Notes under the pieces: generated by a model
Seen by the model: only the letters and a program-made list of their open reading frames with translations
Told to the model about the DNA's origin: nothing
The model's database searches: none
Assembly: GCA_016741995.1 (NCBI GenBank)
Contig: JACVCO010000004.1
Span: forward strand, 62,001-126,000
Reading direction: 5' to 3'
DNA length: 64,000 bases
Origin: Hydrogenophaga sp.
Lineage (GTDB): Bacteria; Pseudomonadota; Gammaproteobacteria; Burkholderiales; Burkholderiaceae_C
Shown: piece after piece, positions 29,305-37,188 of the stretch
Numbering within the stretch: the first letter of the stretch is position 1
Layout of the letters: each line of letters starts with the position of its first letter
Program-made: the position numbers and the translations under genes

Positions 29305-29329
29305 TGCCTTGCCCGAACCGGAGACCCGC

Positions 29330-30403
29330 ATGAACGCGCCCACCCCACCCCAGGCCGCCGAGCCGCGCCTCACCAGCCTGTCGCACGGCGGCGGCTGCGG
29401 CTGCAAGATCGCTCCCGGCGTGCTCAGCGACATCTTGAAGGGCACCGCGCAGATGCCCATCCCGAAGGAGCTGCTGGTGGGCATCGAGACCGCGGACGAC
29501 GCGGCCGTGTACCGGCTCAACGACGAGCAGGCGCTGATCGCCACCACCGATTTCTTCATGCCCATCGTCGACGACGCGTACGACTTCGGCCGCATCGCCG
29601 CCACCAACGCCATCAGTGACGTCTACGCCATGGGTGGCACGCCCATCATGGCGCTGGCGCTGGTGGGCATGCCGATCAATGTGCTGAGCACCGACACCAT
29701 CGGCCGCATCCTCAAGGGCGGGCAGGACGTGTGCCAGGCCGCGGGCATCCCGATCGCGGGTGGCCACACCATCGATTCGGTGGAGCCCATCTACGGCCTG
29801 GTGGCGCTGGGCCTGGTGCACCCGCAGCGCGTGAAGCGCAACGCCGACGCGAAGGTGGGCGACCGCCTGGTGCTGGGCAAGCCACTGGGCGTGGGCGTGC
29901 TGTCGGCCGCGCTCAAGAAGGACAAGCTCGACGCCGCGGGCTACGCGCAGATGATTGCGCACACCACGAAGCTGAACACGCCGGGCCCCGAGCTCGCGAA
30001 GCTCGACGGCGTGCACGCGCTCACCGACGTGACCGGCTTCGGCCTCGCGGGCCACGCGCTGGAAATGGCGCGCGGCGCGGGCACCACCGTGCGCCTGCAC
30101 TGGGCGCGCGTGCCGATGATTGCCGGCGTGCGCGAGCTGGCCGGTGCGGGCCTGGTGACCGGCGCCTCGGGCCGCAACTGGGCGGCCTACGGGCGCGAAG
30201 TGCAACTGGGCGCCGGCTTGCAGGCACCCGACCAGGCCCTGCTGAGCGATCCGCAGACCAGTGGAGGCCTGCTGGTGGCCTGCAGCGCCGATGCGGTGCC
30301 CGAGGTGCTCGCCACCTTCCAGCGCCACGGCTTCGCGCAAGCGGCCGAGATCGGCGAGATCGTGCCGGCCGCCGAGGGCGGCATCCGTTTGCAGGTGGTG
30401 TGA
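29330..30403 (+). CDS. selD: Selenide, water dikinase
   Basis: 357 residues, typical of SelD. It makes selenophosphate from selenide and ATP for selenocysteine or 2-selenouridine. The N-terminal glycine-rich loop GGGCGCKIAPG holds the reactive Cys (Cys rather than Sec) and the invariant Lys. The AIRS-type core TDFFMPIVDDAYDFGRIAATNA and VTDVTGFGLAGHALE-like segments follow. ATG 29330 follows GGAGACCC. No selA, selB or selC is in the window. A flavoprotein of the family sometimes fused to SelD lies 1.6 kb downstream on the other strand. Confidence 0.95.
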   Translation: MNAPTPPQAAEPRLTSLSHGGGCGCKIAPGVLSDILKGTAQMPIPKELLVGIETADDAAVYRLNDEQALIATTDFFMPIVDDAYDFGRIAATNAISDVYAMGGTPIMALALVGMPINVLSTDTIGRILKGGQDVCQAAGIPIAGGHTIDSVEPIYGLVALGLVHPQRVKRNADAKVGDRLVLGKPLGVGVLSAALKKDKLDAAGYAQMIAHTTKLNTPGPELAKLDGVHALTDVTGFGLAGHALEMARGAGTTVRLHWARVPMIAGVRELAGAGLVTGASGRNWAAYGREVQLGAGLQAPDQALLSDPQTSGGLLVACSADAVPEVLATFQRHGFAQAAEIGEIVPAAEGGIRLQVV

Positions 30404-30406
30404 GCC

Positions 30407-31108
30407 ATGTCCAACCCGCCCGTTTCCCTTCTTGTTTTCGACATCTTCGGCACCGTCGTCGACTGGCACGGCAGCATCGTGCGCGAGGTGTCGGCGCTGT
30501 ACCCGCAGGTGGACGCCGACGCCTTTGCGCTGGCCTGGCGCGCGGGCTACCAGCCCGCGATGCAGCGTGTGCGCGGTGGCGAGATCGGCTTCGTGCGGCT
30601 GGACGAACTGCACCGCGGCATCCTCGACGACATCCTGCCGCGCTTCGGCCTGGCGCACCTGGGTGAGGCCGAACGCGCGCAGCTCAACCGCGTGTGGCAC
30701 CGGCTCAACCCCTGGCCCGACAGCGCGGCCGGGCTCACGCGACTCAAGCGGCGCTTCACCATCAGCACGCTGTCCAACGGCAACATCGGCCTGCTCACGA
30801 ACATGGCCAAGCGCGGCGGCCTGCCCTGGGATTGCGTGCTCTCGGCCGAGGTGTTCCGGGCCTACAAGCCCGACCCGCGCGTGTACCTGGGCGCGGCCGA
30901 GACCTTCGGCCTCTCACCCGCCGAGGTGATGATGGTGGCCGCGCACCACGAGGACCTGGCTGCGGCGCGCGATTGCGGCCTGGCCACGGCCTACATCGAA
31001 CGGCCGCTGGAGTTCGGCGCGAACAACGTGAAGGACGTGTCGCCGGTGGCGGCCAACGGCTGGCACGCGCGCGATTTGCTGCACCTGGCCGATCAGCTCG
31101 GCTGCTGA
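30407..31108 (+). CDS. Haloacid dehalogenase type II (HAD superfamily)
   Basis: 233 residues. The nucleophile Asp is in LVFDIFGTVVDWHGS, the second motif is STLSNGN, and motif III/IV is VFRAYKPDPRVYLGA followed by MVAAHHEDLAAARDCGL. The arrangement matches L-2-haloacid dehalogenases, which replace halogen by hydroxyl through an aspartyl ester, though many homologs act on other small substrates. The gene follows selD after 3 bases and is probably in the same transcript. Confidence 0.88.
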   Translation: MSNPPVSLLVFDIFGTVVDWHGSIVREVSALYPQVDADAFALAWRAGYQPAMQRVRGGEIGFVRLDELHRGILDDILPRFGLAHLGEAERAQLNRVWHRLNPWPDSAAGLTRLKRRFTISTLSNGNIGLLTNMAKRGGLPWDCVLSAEVFRAYKPDPRVYLGAAETFGLSPAEVMMVAAHHEDLAAARDCGLATAYIERPLEFGANNVKDVSPVAANGWHARDLLHLADQLGC

Positions 31109-31110
31109 GT

Positions 31111-31923
31111 TCAGCGCACCTCGAGGCGCGCGTTCACCGGCTCGGCCACGGGCCGGCGGCCGTCCGCGTTGTCGAGCATTTCCAGCTTGAGCGTGTAGCG
31201 GCCCGCGGGCGGTGCGAGCCAGACTTCCGTCTGGCCATCGACGAAGTCCATCACCGCCGGTGCGGGGCCGGCGCCCTCGGGCGCCACCGTGAGGCGGAAG
31301 TGCCCGGTGTCGGGAATCTTCTGCGTCATCTGCGCCACGTTGAGCAGCGAGGCGTGGAAGCGCACGCGCAGCGGCGGGCGCGACGCGGGCGCGTCCAGGC
31401 CGATCTCCAGCCCCTTTTTCTGCAGCGTGGCCGGGTCGGTGTCGTTCTTGCGCGTGACGGTGATCTTGGCCGGCTTGCTGAACACGAAGTGCGGCAGGTG
31501 CTTCTGGTCGGCCAGCAGCATGCGCAGCGTGTATTCGCCTGGCGCGAGCGTCAGCACCGTCTCCATCTGGCCTTTGCCGAAGTGGATGTACTGGTCGTTG
31601 AAGGGCAGGGCTTCCTTGAAGTTCAGCGGCAGGTCGCGGTTGACCAGCAGGTGGTGGTGGCCGCTTTTTCCGTGCCCGGCCTGCGCGATGGGCGCCAGCC
31701 CCCAGCCGCCCGAGAGGCCGAACTTGAGCAGGTAGGGCGTCTCGATGCGGTCACCGTCCTTGAGGTTGGTGAAGTAGGCCTCGGCCGAGAGGCGCGGCGG
31801 TGGCACCTGCCAGGGGTGCAGCGGCGTGGCGGCGGGCGGTGCCGATGGGGTTTGTGCCGGCGCGAGGCCGGTGGCCAGCAGCAGGGTGGCGAACACGCAC
31901 GGAAGATGGCGGCGGAAGGTCAT
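31111..31923 (-). CDS. DUF4399-containing periplasmic protein
   Basis: 270 residues. The signal peptide spans 1-23 (APA, then QTPSA). The DUF4399 domain (about 45-150) contains YFTNLKDGDRIETPYLLKFG, the GHHHLLVN histidine cluster and HFGKGQMETVLTLAPGEYTL. A second related beta domain follows (PPLRVRFHASLLNVAQ, MDFVDGQTEVWLAPPAGRYTL). The role of DUF4399 is unknown; the His cluster hints at metal binding. It converges on the dehalogenase gene with 2 bases between. Confidence 0.8.
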   Translation of the reverse strand: MTFRRHLPCVFATLLLATGLAPAQTPSAPPAATPLHPWQVPPPRLSAEAYFTNLKDGDRIETPYLLKFGLSGGWGLAPIAQAGHGKSGHHHLLVNRDLPLNFKEALPFNDQYIHFGKGQMETVLTLAPGEYTLRMLLADQKHLPHFVFSKPAKITVTRKNDTDPATLQKKGLEIGLDAPASRPPLRVRFHASLLNVAQMTQKIPDTGHFRLTVAPEGAGPAPAVMDFVDGQTEVWLAPPAGRYTLKLEMLDNADGRRPVAEPVNARLEVR

Positions 31924-31986
31924 GGCGGCACCGGGTACGGGTAGGGGTAAACCAGCAGAGTCTACGGCCCGGCCTTGAAGCCCGCC

Positions 31987-33195
31987 TCACGGCGTGGGGC
32001 CGGCGTCCCCCGCTTGTGGTGTGTCTGCCGCAGCGGGGCCGGCGGGTTGGCCGCCCTGCGCGTCCATGGCCCGTTGGTCGCTGCGCTCCTTCCATCGGCG
32101 CACCCAGCGGCCCCGCACCCACCACGGCCCCCAGGCCGCGACCGCGTGCGAAGCCCCGCAGGCAACAAAGACGCGCGTGGTCTGCGGCGGCCAGTGCGGT
32201 TTGAAAGCCTGGCCTTCGTGCGCCGCGCCCAGGTTGTGCGCCAGCACCGGTGCCGCGCGCAGCGCCTGTGCGAGGTTGCGCGGGCGGGCGGTGGGCAGGT
32301 CGTCGCGCTCGGCCGCTTCGCCGCAAGCGAACACGTTGGCGTGCGAGCTGCTTTGCAGAAAGCGGTTCACGCGCACATGGCCCTGCTCGCCCAGGGCCAG
32401 GCCGCTGTCGGCGAGCCAGGCGGGGGCGTCGCCGTCCTCGGCGATCACGGGCACATCGCAGCGCAGCAGAGCGCCGTTGCCGAGGTGAATGCCTTGCGCG
32501 TCCACCGCGACGCAGGGTTCGCGCAGCACCTGGATGCCCGCGCGCTGCAGGCGGCAGCCCACGTGGGCACGCGCCGCCGCCGGTAGCCCGGGCAGAAGGC
32601 CGGCGGCACCGGTGATCAGCGTGAAGGTGCTGCCCGGCAGGCCATCGCGGCGCAGGCGCTCGGCCGCGGCGAAGGCGGTTTCCACGGCCGCGTTGCCGGC
32701 GCCGAGCACCGCCAGCGAGACGGGCTGGCGCTGCGCGAGCGCCACCACGTCGGGCCACAGATGCAGGAACCCGTCGAGAGGCCACAGCGCCAGCGCGTGC
32801 TCGCGCGCGCCGGGCAGGCGCGCGGCCAGGTGCTCGCGATCGAGCGCGATGGCCGGGTCGATGGAGAGCAGGTCGTAGCCGAGTGGTGGCGGCGTCGGGC
32901 CGTCGACCGCCTGCCAGTGCACCGTGCGCGCCTCGGCGTCGAGGGCCAGGCAGCGACCCGCGAGCCAGCGCGCATGGGCGGCCTGCACCCGCGGAGGCAG
33001 TGGCGTGCGCGCCCGGGCCTCGCTGCGCTGCCCCGCGATGAGCGAAGGCAGCAGCGCGGTGTGCGTGTGGTGGGGCCAGGGCGCGAGCAAGGTGACCTGT
33101 AGATCACCCGGGTGGTGCCGTGCCAGACCATCGAGCACCGCCAGGTGAGCGGGGCCCGCGCCGATGAGGAGAAGCCGCGTGATGCCGCTGCGCAT
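31987..33195 (-). CDS. SelD-associated FAD/NAD(P)-binding oxidoreductase
   Basis: 402 residues with two Rossmann motifs, GAGPAHLAVLDGLARH for FAD at the N terminus and LGAGNAAVETAFAAAERL for NAD(P)H near 150, plus the closing NVFACGEAAE. It belongs to the NDH-2/sulfide-quinone-reductase-like branch that in some bacteria forms the N-terminal half of a fusion with SelD (TIGR03169-type, by recollection of the family). Here it is a separate gene near selD. The C-terminal 60 residues are Pro/Ala-rich and look disordered. A role in selenide or sulfur redox chemistry is inference. Confidence 0.78.
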   Translation of the reverse strand: MRSGITRLLLIGAGPAHLAVLDGLARHHPGDLQVTLLAPWPHHTHTALLPSLIAGQRSEARARTPLPPRVQAAHARWLAGRCLALDAEARTVHWQAVDGPTPPPLGYDLLSIDPAIALDREHLAARLPGAREHALALWPLDGFLHLWPDVVALAQRQPVSLAVLGAGNAAVETAFAAAERLRRDGLPGSTFTLITGAAGLLPGLPAAARAHVGCRLQRAGIQVLREPCVAVDAQGIHLGNGALLRCDVPVIAEDGDAPAWLADSGLALGEQGHVRVNRFLQSSSHANVFACGEAAERDDLPTARPRNLAQALRAAPVLAHNLGAAHEGQAFKPHWPPQTTRVFVACGASHAVAAWGPWWVRGRWVRRWKERSDQRAMDAQGGQPAGPAAADTPQAGDAGPTP

Positions 33196-33228
33196 GGGGC
33201 GCGATGGTACGACGCCCCTTCGCCTCCC

Positions 33229-33696
33229 TCACCGGGGCGCGGGTGGGTGGCGCCGCCACCAGGCGTGGTCCAGTGACCAGTGGCTCGGCCCGAACAGCGC
33301 CAGCGCGGCCAGCAAGGCCCCCCAGGTGAGGTGCAGCTGGTAGGCCGCGGGCGCGATTTCGCTGAGGCTGAGCACGGCAACGATGTTGACCACGCTGAGC
33401 CCCAGCGCGGCAAAGCGCCCGCCGAGGCCGAGCAGCAGCAGCACGGGCAGCACCAGTTCCCCGGCGGTGCCCATGACCGCGGCCAGGCCAGGTGGCAGCA
33501 GTGGCACGCGGTACTCCTCGGTGAAGAGCAGCAGGGTGGTGTCCCAATCGCGCAGCTTGGTGAGACCGGAGAGGAAGAACACCTGCGCGATGTACAGGCG
33601 CGCGAGCAGCGCGGCGGGGTGCTGCAGCGCGTCGAGCAGGCGTGCGATGGGTTGCCACGCGTGGCTGACGAAGTGGCGTGGTGAGGGCGTGTTCAT
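33229..33696 (-). CDS. DoxX-family membrane protein of bufferin operon
   Basis: 155 residues with four predicted membrane segments and the DoxX patterns LARLYIAQVFFLSGLTKLRDW and MGTAGELVLPVLLLLGLGGRFAALGLSV. DoxX proteins are often the last gene of bufferin (DUF2282) operons and are thought to serve redox or quinone-linked maturation. The start ATG at 33696 overlaps the stop of the upstream bufC-like gene by 4 bases, so translation is coupled. Confidence 0.9.
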   Translation of the reverse strand: MNTPSPRHFVSHAWQPIARLLDALQHPAALLARLYIAQVFFLSGLTKLRDWDTTLLLFTEEYRVPLLPPGLAAVMGTAGELVLPVLLLLGLGGRFAALGLSVVNIVAVLSLSEIAPAAYQLHLTWGALLAALALFGPSHWSLDHAWWRRHPPAPR

Positions 33697-34490
33697 GCGG
33701 TGTCTCCCGGCGGGGTGATCGGTGTGGGTGTGTGGGTGTCGTGGGGTGGGCCGAAGCCGAGCAGGCGCCCGGCCTGCACGGCTTCGGTGAGCCAGGCCGG
33801 CAGGTCGTCGATGGGCGCTTCGCCGAGCGCGCGGCCCAGGCTGTGGCCGGCCAGCAGCCGGGCTTCGAAGCGCGCGGTGGGCGCGTCAATGAAACAGGCG
33901 CGCACGCGGCCGGCGTGGCGCCACACACGCACGGCTTCGCGCACGCCGTCGCGCAGGCGCTGGGCCACGGCGTCGAAACCGGGGTCGCCGTGCAGATGCG
34001 CGTCGACGATGGACAGCACCGGCCACGCACTGTCGAGCACCCAGGTACCCGTGGCGAGCCGTGCGTGCAGGCGGTCGGGGTGGTGGTCCTGCAACCGCGC
34101 GAAGCTTGCGGGGTCGGGTCTTGCGTCGGGCGATCGCGCGGCCTGGTGCAGGGCCCACTCCACACGCGCGACGTCGCCCAGGTAGGGCAGTGGGTCGAGG
34201 TCGGGCTCGGTGGCGATGAAGAGGGCCAGCGCTTCGCCCCATTCACCCAGGTCGCCGCGCAAAGGCGGGTGGCGATGCCACAGCGCACGGGCCAGGGCGT
34301 TGAACGCCTCGTCGCCCAGGAGGGCGCGCACCACGGGGTACGTGCCGGACAGGGTGCGCTCGGCGTGTGCGTGGGCGTTGGCGCGGTAGGCGCCGAGGCC
34401 GGTCGGGTTCCAGCAGGCATCGGCCTGTGGTGGCTGTGGCTGGAACAGGGCGTCGAGCAGCGCGCGTTGCGAAGCGGCCAGCGTGCTCAT
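33693..34490 (-). CDS. bufC: Bufferin maturation partner protein (DUF2063/HvfC type)
   Basis: 265 residues. The N-terminal helical domain (FLxPQPPQADACWNPTGLGAYRANA region, about 10-100) is the DUF2063 domain that binds precursor peptide and the multinuclear iron enzyme. The C-terminal half (WPVLSIVDAHLHGDP onward) is less conserved. In known systems the protein works with BufB to convert Cys residues of BufA into thiooxazole groups. Start and BufB stop share one base (TGATG). A long frame upstream of 34490 is only a shadow of bufB. Confidence 0.87.
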   Translation of the reverse strand: MSTLAASQRALLDALFQPQPPQADACWNPTGLGAYRANAHAHAERTLSGTYPVVRALLGDEAFNALARALWHRHPPLRGDLGEWGEALALFIATEPDLDPLPYLGDVARVEWALHQAARSPDARPDPASFARLQDHHPDRLHARLATGTWVLDSAWPVLSIVDAHLHGDPGFDAVAQRLRDGVREAVRVWRHAGRVRACFIDAPTARFEARLLAGHSLGRALGEAPIDDLPAWLTEAVQAGRLLGFGPPHDTHTPTPITPPGDTA

Positions 34491-35392
34491 CAGGCAGCCT
34501 CCGCCGGCAGCGCGGTGGCCAGTGTTTCGCGTGCGTGCTGCTGTGCGCGGGCGGCTTCGTCGAGCAGCACCGCGAACGCGGGCAGGTCGGTGTCCCATTC
34601 GATCAAGGTGGGCACCGCACCAAAGCGGTTGATGGCGTGGCGGTACAGCGCCCAGACCGGTGCGCTCACGCGGCCGCCGTGGTCGTCGATCACCACGTCG
34701 CCACGGTCGTGGTGGCCGGCGAGGTGGATTTCGCTCACCAGCGCGGGGTCGATGGTGTCGATCCAGTCGCGCACGGCACGCTGCGGATCGCTGGTCAGGC
34801 CACGGCGCTGGTCGTTCAGTGCGTTCACGTAGAGGTTGTTCACGTCGAGCAGCAAGCGGCAGCCGGTGCGTTGGCACAGCGCACTCAGGAAGCCGGTTTC
34901 GCCCATGTCGTGTTCGGGCCAGCTCAGGTAGGCCGAAAGGTTTTCGATGGCGATGGGGCGGCGCAACCGGTCCTGCGTGCGGCCGATGTTGGCGCTCATC
35001 ACGGCCAGCGCCTCGTGCGTGAAGGGCAGGGGCAGCAGGTCGACGGCATGCACCGCACGGCCTTGCCAGGTGCCGCGCGCGAAGCAGGCGTGTTCGCTCA
35101 CGAAGGCGGGTTCGGTGGCTTGCACCAGTTCGGCCAGGCGGTCCAGGTGCCAGGGGTCGATGCCATCGGCCGAGCCCAGTGAAAGGCCGACGCCGTGTAG
35201 GCTCAGCGCCTGGTGTTCGCGGGCGCGCAACAGCGGTTCAAGCACCGCGGCATCACCGCTGAAAAAGTTCTCGGCGTGGACTTCGATGAAGTCGAGCGCA
35301 GGGCGCTGCTCCAACAACGCCTGTTGGTGGGGTGCGCGCCAGCCGATGCCCACGGGGGCGGTGTATCCGTGGTCGTGAAGGGCATCGGGCAT
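34490..35392 (-). CDS. bufB: Multinuclear non-haem iron oxidative enzyme (DUF692) for bufferin
   Basis: 300 residues of the MbnB/BufB family, TIM-barrel enzymes with two or three iron ions that oxidise peptide cysteines. Candidate ligands are in HAENFFSG, LSLHGVGLSLG, VSEHACFA, IENLSAYL, LLDVNNLYVNA, EIHLAGHHD and IEWDTDLP. The substrate is expected to be the small peptide encoded 31 bases upstream (BufA). The start has AGGCGCTGCC nearby and is not ideal, but the ATG is well placed. Confidence 0.92.
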   Translation of the reverse strand: MPDALHDHGYTAPVGIGWRAPHQQALLEQRPALDFIEVHAENFFSGDAAVLEPLLRAREHQALSLHGVGLSLGSADGIDPWHLDRLAELVQATEPAFVSEHACFARGTWQGRAVHAVDLLPLPFTHEALAVMSANIGRTQDRLRRPIAIENLSAYLSWPEHDMGETGFLSALCQRTGCRLLLDVNNLYVNALNDQRRGLTSDPQRAVRDWIDTIDPALVSEIHLAGHHDRGDVVIDDHGGRVSAPVWALYRHAINRFGAVPTLIEWDTDLPAFAVLLDEAARAQQHARETLATALPAEAA

Positions 35393-35423
35393 GGCAGCGC
35401 CTGAGATGAATGGCCGTGTGGAA

Positions 35424-35705
35424 TCAGCTCTTCATCGTGGCCTTTTTGGCCTCGTCGCCCGAGAGGCCGCCCATCTGCTTGCAGGTGCCTGCGGGCACGT
35501 ACTTCCATTCGCCCTTGTCGTTGTCCAGCTTGGCCTGGCCGGCGCACGAGTGCGTGCCGGCGAGGTTGGCGCAGTCGTTCTTGCCCGCCATGGCGATGCC
35601 GTAGCACTTTTCCTTGGCGGCGTTCTGCGCCAGGGCCGGGGTGGACAACACGGCCATCGACATCAGCGTGGTGGCAGCGGCGGCGAGCAGTTGGCGTTGG
35701 TTCAT
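35424..35705 (-). CDS. bufA1: Bufferin precursor peptide (DUF2282, BufA1 type)
   Basis: 93 residues. The signal peptide covers 1-27 (ALA, then QNAAK). The mature peptide has four Cys at about 34, 45, 54 and 75 in the DUF2282 pattern [25 protein letters not shown] and [14 protein letters not shown]. In characterised BufA1 bufferins the central cysteines become thiooxazoles and the peptide buffers copper in the periplasm. The ATG at 35705 has AAGGAG 9 bases upstream. It heads the bufA-bufB-bufC-doxX operon. Confidence 0.93.
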   Translation of the reverse strand: MNQRQLLAAAATTLMSMAVLSTPALAQNAAKEKCYGIAMAGKNDCANLAGTHSCAGQAKLDNDKGEWKYVPAGTCKQMGGLSGDEAKKATMKS

Positions 35706-35774
35706 GGTTGTGTACTCCTTGCGGTGTCCAGCGTCCACCGTGCGATGGCGCGGTGCAGACGTTCTGGTGCGCAT

Positions 35775-35803
35775 CGGTCGCGTCCGTGAGGGCTTTCTTA
35801 CAC
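35775..35803 (-). promoter_or_regulatory. Putative ECF promoter of the bufferin operon
   Basis: On the minus strand: GTGTAA (35803-35798), 16 bases, GCGACCG (35781-35775), about 70 bases before bufA1. A similar pair, GTGTAA-N17-GCGACGG, precedes the neighbouring redoxin gene (36397-36368). Assignment to the ECF sigma encoded at 36407 is inference from proximity and similarity. Confidence 0.5.
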
Positions 35804-35817
35804 CGCTTGTCGATGGC

Positions 35818-36339
35818 TCACAGCAGATCGGCCACGTGGTCCCAGGCCTCTGCTGGCACGCGTCCATGGAAGCTGTGCGCCACGCGGCCCTTCTTGTCGA
35901 TGAGGTAAGTGGCGGGCAACACGCCCACGGCACCGAAGCTGTCCAGATGCTCCGGGTCGCCGCGCCACAGTTGCGCAAAGCGCTGCTCCGGTGGAACGGT
36001 GAGTGCCACCAGGGCTTCCCAGTCGTCGAAGCTGCGCCGACCCGGGTCGGTGTTCACACCCACCAGCTTGAAGGGTTGGCCCTGCCAGCCGCGCAGGTTC
36101 GCGCGCAGCTCGGGCATCTTGTCCCGGCACACCGCACAGGTGGTGGACCAGAACATCAGCATGACGACGCTCCCCCGCTGCGCGGCGAGATCGAACACAC
36201 GGCCCTGGCGGTCGGTGCCGCGCAGGCGTGGGGATGTTTCGGCCGGGGCAGGGATTTGCGCAAGGGCTGCCGCAGGCAGAAGGCCGAGCGCGGCCAGGTG
36301 CAGCAGGTGGCGGCGGCCGAGCGAGTGAGGCAATGGCAT
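35818..36339 (-). CDS. TlpA/ResA-like exported thiol-disulfide redoxin
   Basis: 173 residues. The N terminus has twin arginines ([21 protein letters not shown]), so export could be by Tat or Sec. The thioredoxin fold has the redox pair CAVC at residues 68-71, followed by [17 protein letters not shown] and the cis-Pro region [13 protein letters not shown]. It is probably a periplasmic oxidoreductase that could keep bufferin cysteines reduced, or act in cytochrome or copper handling. It lies between the bufferin operon and the divergent sigma gene. ATG 36339 follows GGAGCCC. Confidence 0.85.
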   Translation of the reverse strand: MPLPHSLGRRHLLHLAALGLLPAAALAQIPAPAETSPRLRGTDRQGRVFDLAAQRGSVVMLMFWSTTCAVCRDKMPELRANLRGWQGQPFKLVGVNTDPGRRSFDDWEALVALTVPPEQRFAQLWRGDPEHLDSFGAVGVLPATYLIDKKGRVAHSFHGRVPAEAWDHVADLL

Positions 36340-36367
36340 GACGGGCTCCACGGGTTGATGTGAGTAG

Positions 36368-36397
36368 CCGTCGCGCAGACACCGTCATTCATTACAC
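36368..36397 (-). promoter_or_regulatory. Putative ECF promoter of the redoxin gene
   Basis: GTGTAA (36397-36392), 17 bases, GCGACGG (36374-36368) on the minus strand, about 30 bases before the redoxin ATG. It resembles the motif upstream of bufA1, with one base difference in spacing. The match is short, so support is moderate. Confidence 0.45.
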
Positions 36398-36406
36398 TGC
36401 CGCGCC

Positions 36407-36979
36407 ATGCCCACGCCCTCATTCGAGAACGAAGTCGCGGACTTGCGGCCTTACCTGCTGAAGTTCGCGCGGCTGCAGCTGCGCAACGAGGCCTGGGCCG
36501 AGGACGCGGTGTCGGAGACCGTGCTCGCCGCCATCGCCAAGCCGCAGGCTTTCGAGCGGCGCTCGCAGCTCAAGACCTGGCTGGTGGGCATCCTCAAGCA
36601 CAAGGTGGTGGACGTGTTGCGCGTGCAGGGCCGCGAGGTGGCGTTGGGCCAGGGCGAGGACGACGAGGCCGACCCGCTGGAGCACATGGCCTTCCATGCC
36701 GACGGGCATTTCAATGAGGCCCCGGCCGACTGGGGCAACCCCGAGCAGGACCTGCGAACGCGCCAGTTCATGGCCATTCTGGAAGCCTGCACCGACAAGC
36801 TGCCGCCCACCCAGGGGCGCCTGTTCCTGATGCGCGAGTGGCTGGAGTTGTCGAGCGAGGAGATCTGTAAGACGCTTGCGCTCACGCCGACCAATCTCTA
36901 CGTCCAGTTGCACCGGGCCCGCCTGCGCTTGCGCGAGTGCCTGGAGCTCCACTGGTTTGCCCGGACGAAAACACCATGA
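36407..36979 (+). CDS. ECF-family sigma factor of the bufferin cluster
   Basis: 190 residues. Region 2 is at about 10-70 (RLQLRNEAWAEDAVSETVL, then LKTWLVGILKHKVVDVL). Region 4 has the helix-turn-helix SSEEICKTLALTPTNLYVQLHRARLRL. The stop overlaps the start of the zinc anti-sigma gene (ATGA). Adjacent bufferin genes suggest it responds to copper or redox stress, as ECF sigma factors of other bufferin loci do. It is divergent from the redoxin gene with 67 bases between. Confidence 0.92.
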   Translation: MPTPSFENEVADLRPYLLKFARLQLRNEAWAEDAVSETVLAAIAKPQAFERRSQLKTWLVGILKHKVVDVLRVQGREVALGQGEDDEADPLEHMAFHADGHFNEAPADWGNPEQDLRTRQFMAILEACTDKLPPTQGRLFLMREWLELSSEEICKTLALTPTNLYVQLHRARLRLRECLELHWFARTKTP

Positions 36980-37188
36980 CGCCCCGCTACCCGCTGCGCC
37001 GCACCTGCAAGCAGGTCAGTGCCCTGCTGATCGCCCGGGAGGACCGCGCCTTGCCGCTCGTGGAGCGCCTGGCCTTGCGCGTGCACCTGGCCCTGTGCCA
37101 GGCCTGCCCGCGTTTCGAGCGCCAGTTGCTCACCATGCGCAACGCCATGGGGCACTGGCGCCACTACAGCGACGACGGGCTCAGCTGA
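36976..37188 (+). CDS. Small zinc-finger anti-sigma factor (zf-HC2 type)
   Basis: 70 residues, soluble. The ZAS motif is complete: Cys11, then His37-x3-Cys41-x2-Cys44 (HLALCQAC), matching zinc-containing anti-sigma domains such as ChrR/RsrA types. No membrane segment, so it would act in the cytosol, sensing redox or metal through the zinc site. The ATGA overlap with the sigma stop implies coupled translation. The 3' end overlaps the convergent ftsY stop by 8 bases. Confidence 0.88.
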   Translation: MTPRYPLRRTCKQVSALLIAREDRALPLVERLALRVHLALCQACPRFERQLLTMRNAMGHWRHYSDDGLS

